From: Anaerolineae bacterium
GTDB lineage: Bacteria > Chloroflexota > Anaerolineae > Promineifilales > Promineifilaceae
Direction of reading: 5' to 3'
Length of the DNA stretch: 64,000 nucleotides
Assembly (NCBI GenBank): GCA_019637635.1
Contig: JAHBVI010000007.1
Location: forward strand, 29,248-93,247
Within the stretch, counting starts at the first letter, position 1, and every line of letters begins with the position of its first letter. The notes below the pieces were generated by a model that was not told the origin of the DNA, did no database searches, and saw only the letters and a list, made by a program, of their open reading frames with translations. A program made the position numbers and the translations under genes. This document shows, one piece after another, positions 63,997 through 64,000 of this stretch.

Positions 63997-64000
63997 TTTT

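Overview
The window is 64 kb of a high-GC bacterial chromosome, most likely from a filamentous or sediment/activated-sludge Chloroflexota (Anaerolineae-like). That placement is inference. It rests on the gene set (adenylate cyclase/AAA/TPR giants, GAF proteins, very large secreted surface proteins, no lipopolysaccharide genes) and on dense short repeats between genes. There are no rRNA or tRNA genes, no CRISPR array and no prophage. Gene density is high, and almost every intergenic gap is filled by short tandem or palindromic repeats.

Layout. 0-11 kb: tail of an unknown gene, a membrane heterodisulfide-reductase-like Fe-S oxidoreductase, a GAF/HTH membrane sensor, FtsH, an aldo/keto reductase, the selenocysteine elongation factor SelB and a coiled-coil protein. 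11-14 kb: a single-chain restriction-methylation enzyme that carries two in-frame palindromic inserts. 14.6-28 kb: an O-antigen-ligase/TPR/cyclophilin fusion, a WecA/TagO-type transferase, proB-proA, a prolyl oligopeptidase, a glycosidase and the DNA polymerase III delta' subunit. 28-32 kb: a membrane-maintenance cluster (NfeD/YqiJ-like protein, flotillin, PspA-like protein, small K+-channel-like protein). 32-35.7 kb: an ABC-2 exporter (ATPase and two permeases).

35.8-43 kb holds two tandem adenylate cyclase/AAA/TPR proteins whose cyclase domains have lost opposite halves of the catalytic residues, as in the C1/C2 halves of animal adenylyl cyclase. 43-46 kb has a solitary tyrosine recombinase, a CarH-like B12 photoreceptor/repressor gene broken by two one-base deletions but with a recognisable operator-promoter, and mscL. 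46-49 kb has an EF-G paralogue, a YbaK-type deacylase and a lone receiver protein whose ribosome-binding site lies in a perfect hairpin. 49-64 kb is dominated by two giant secreted proteins (a subtilisin-like protease and a beta-helix/propeller/TIG adhesin-like protein) with similar extreme C-termini. Between them lie a quinone oxidoreductase, a rhomboid protease, a TPR protein, an AI-2E transporter and an SDR-type threonine dehydrogenase.

Window-wide signals: the palindromic octamer ACGGCCGT occurs about twice per kb where I counted it, in all reading phases, which resembles cyanobacterial HIP1. Gaps are filled by 7-9-bp period tandem blocks, often paired with their reverse complement, and by several perfect palindromic elements with loops of 0-1 nt, two of them inside a coding region.
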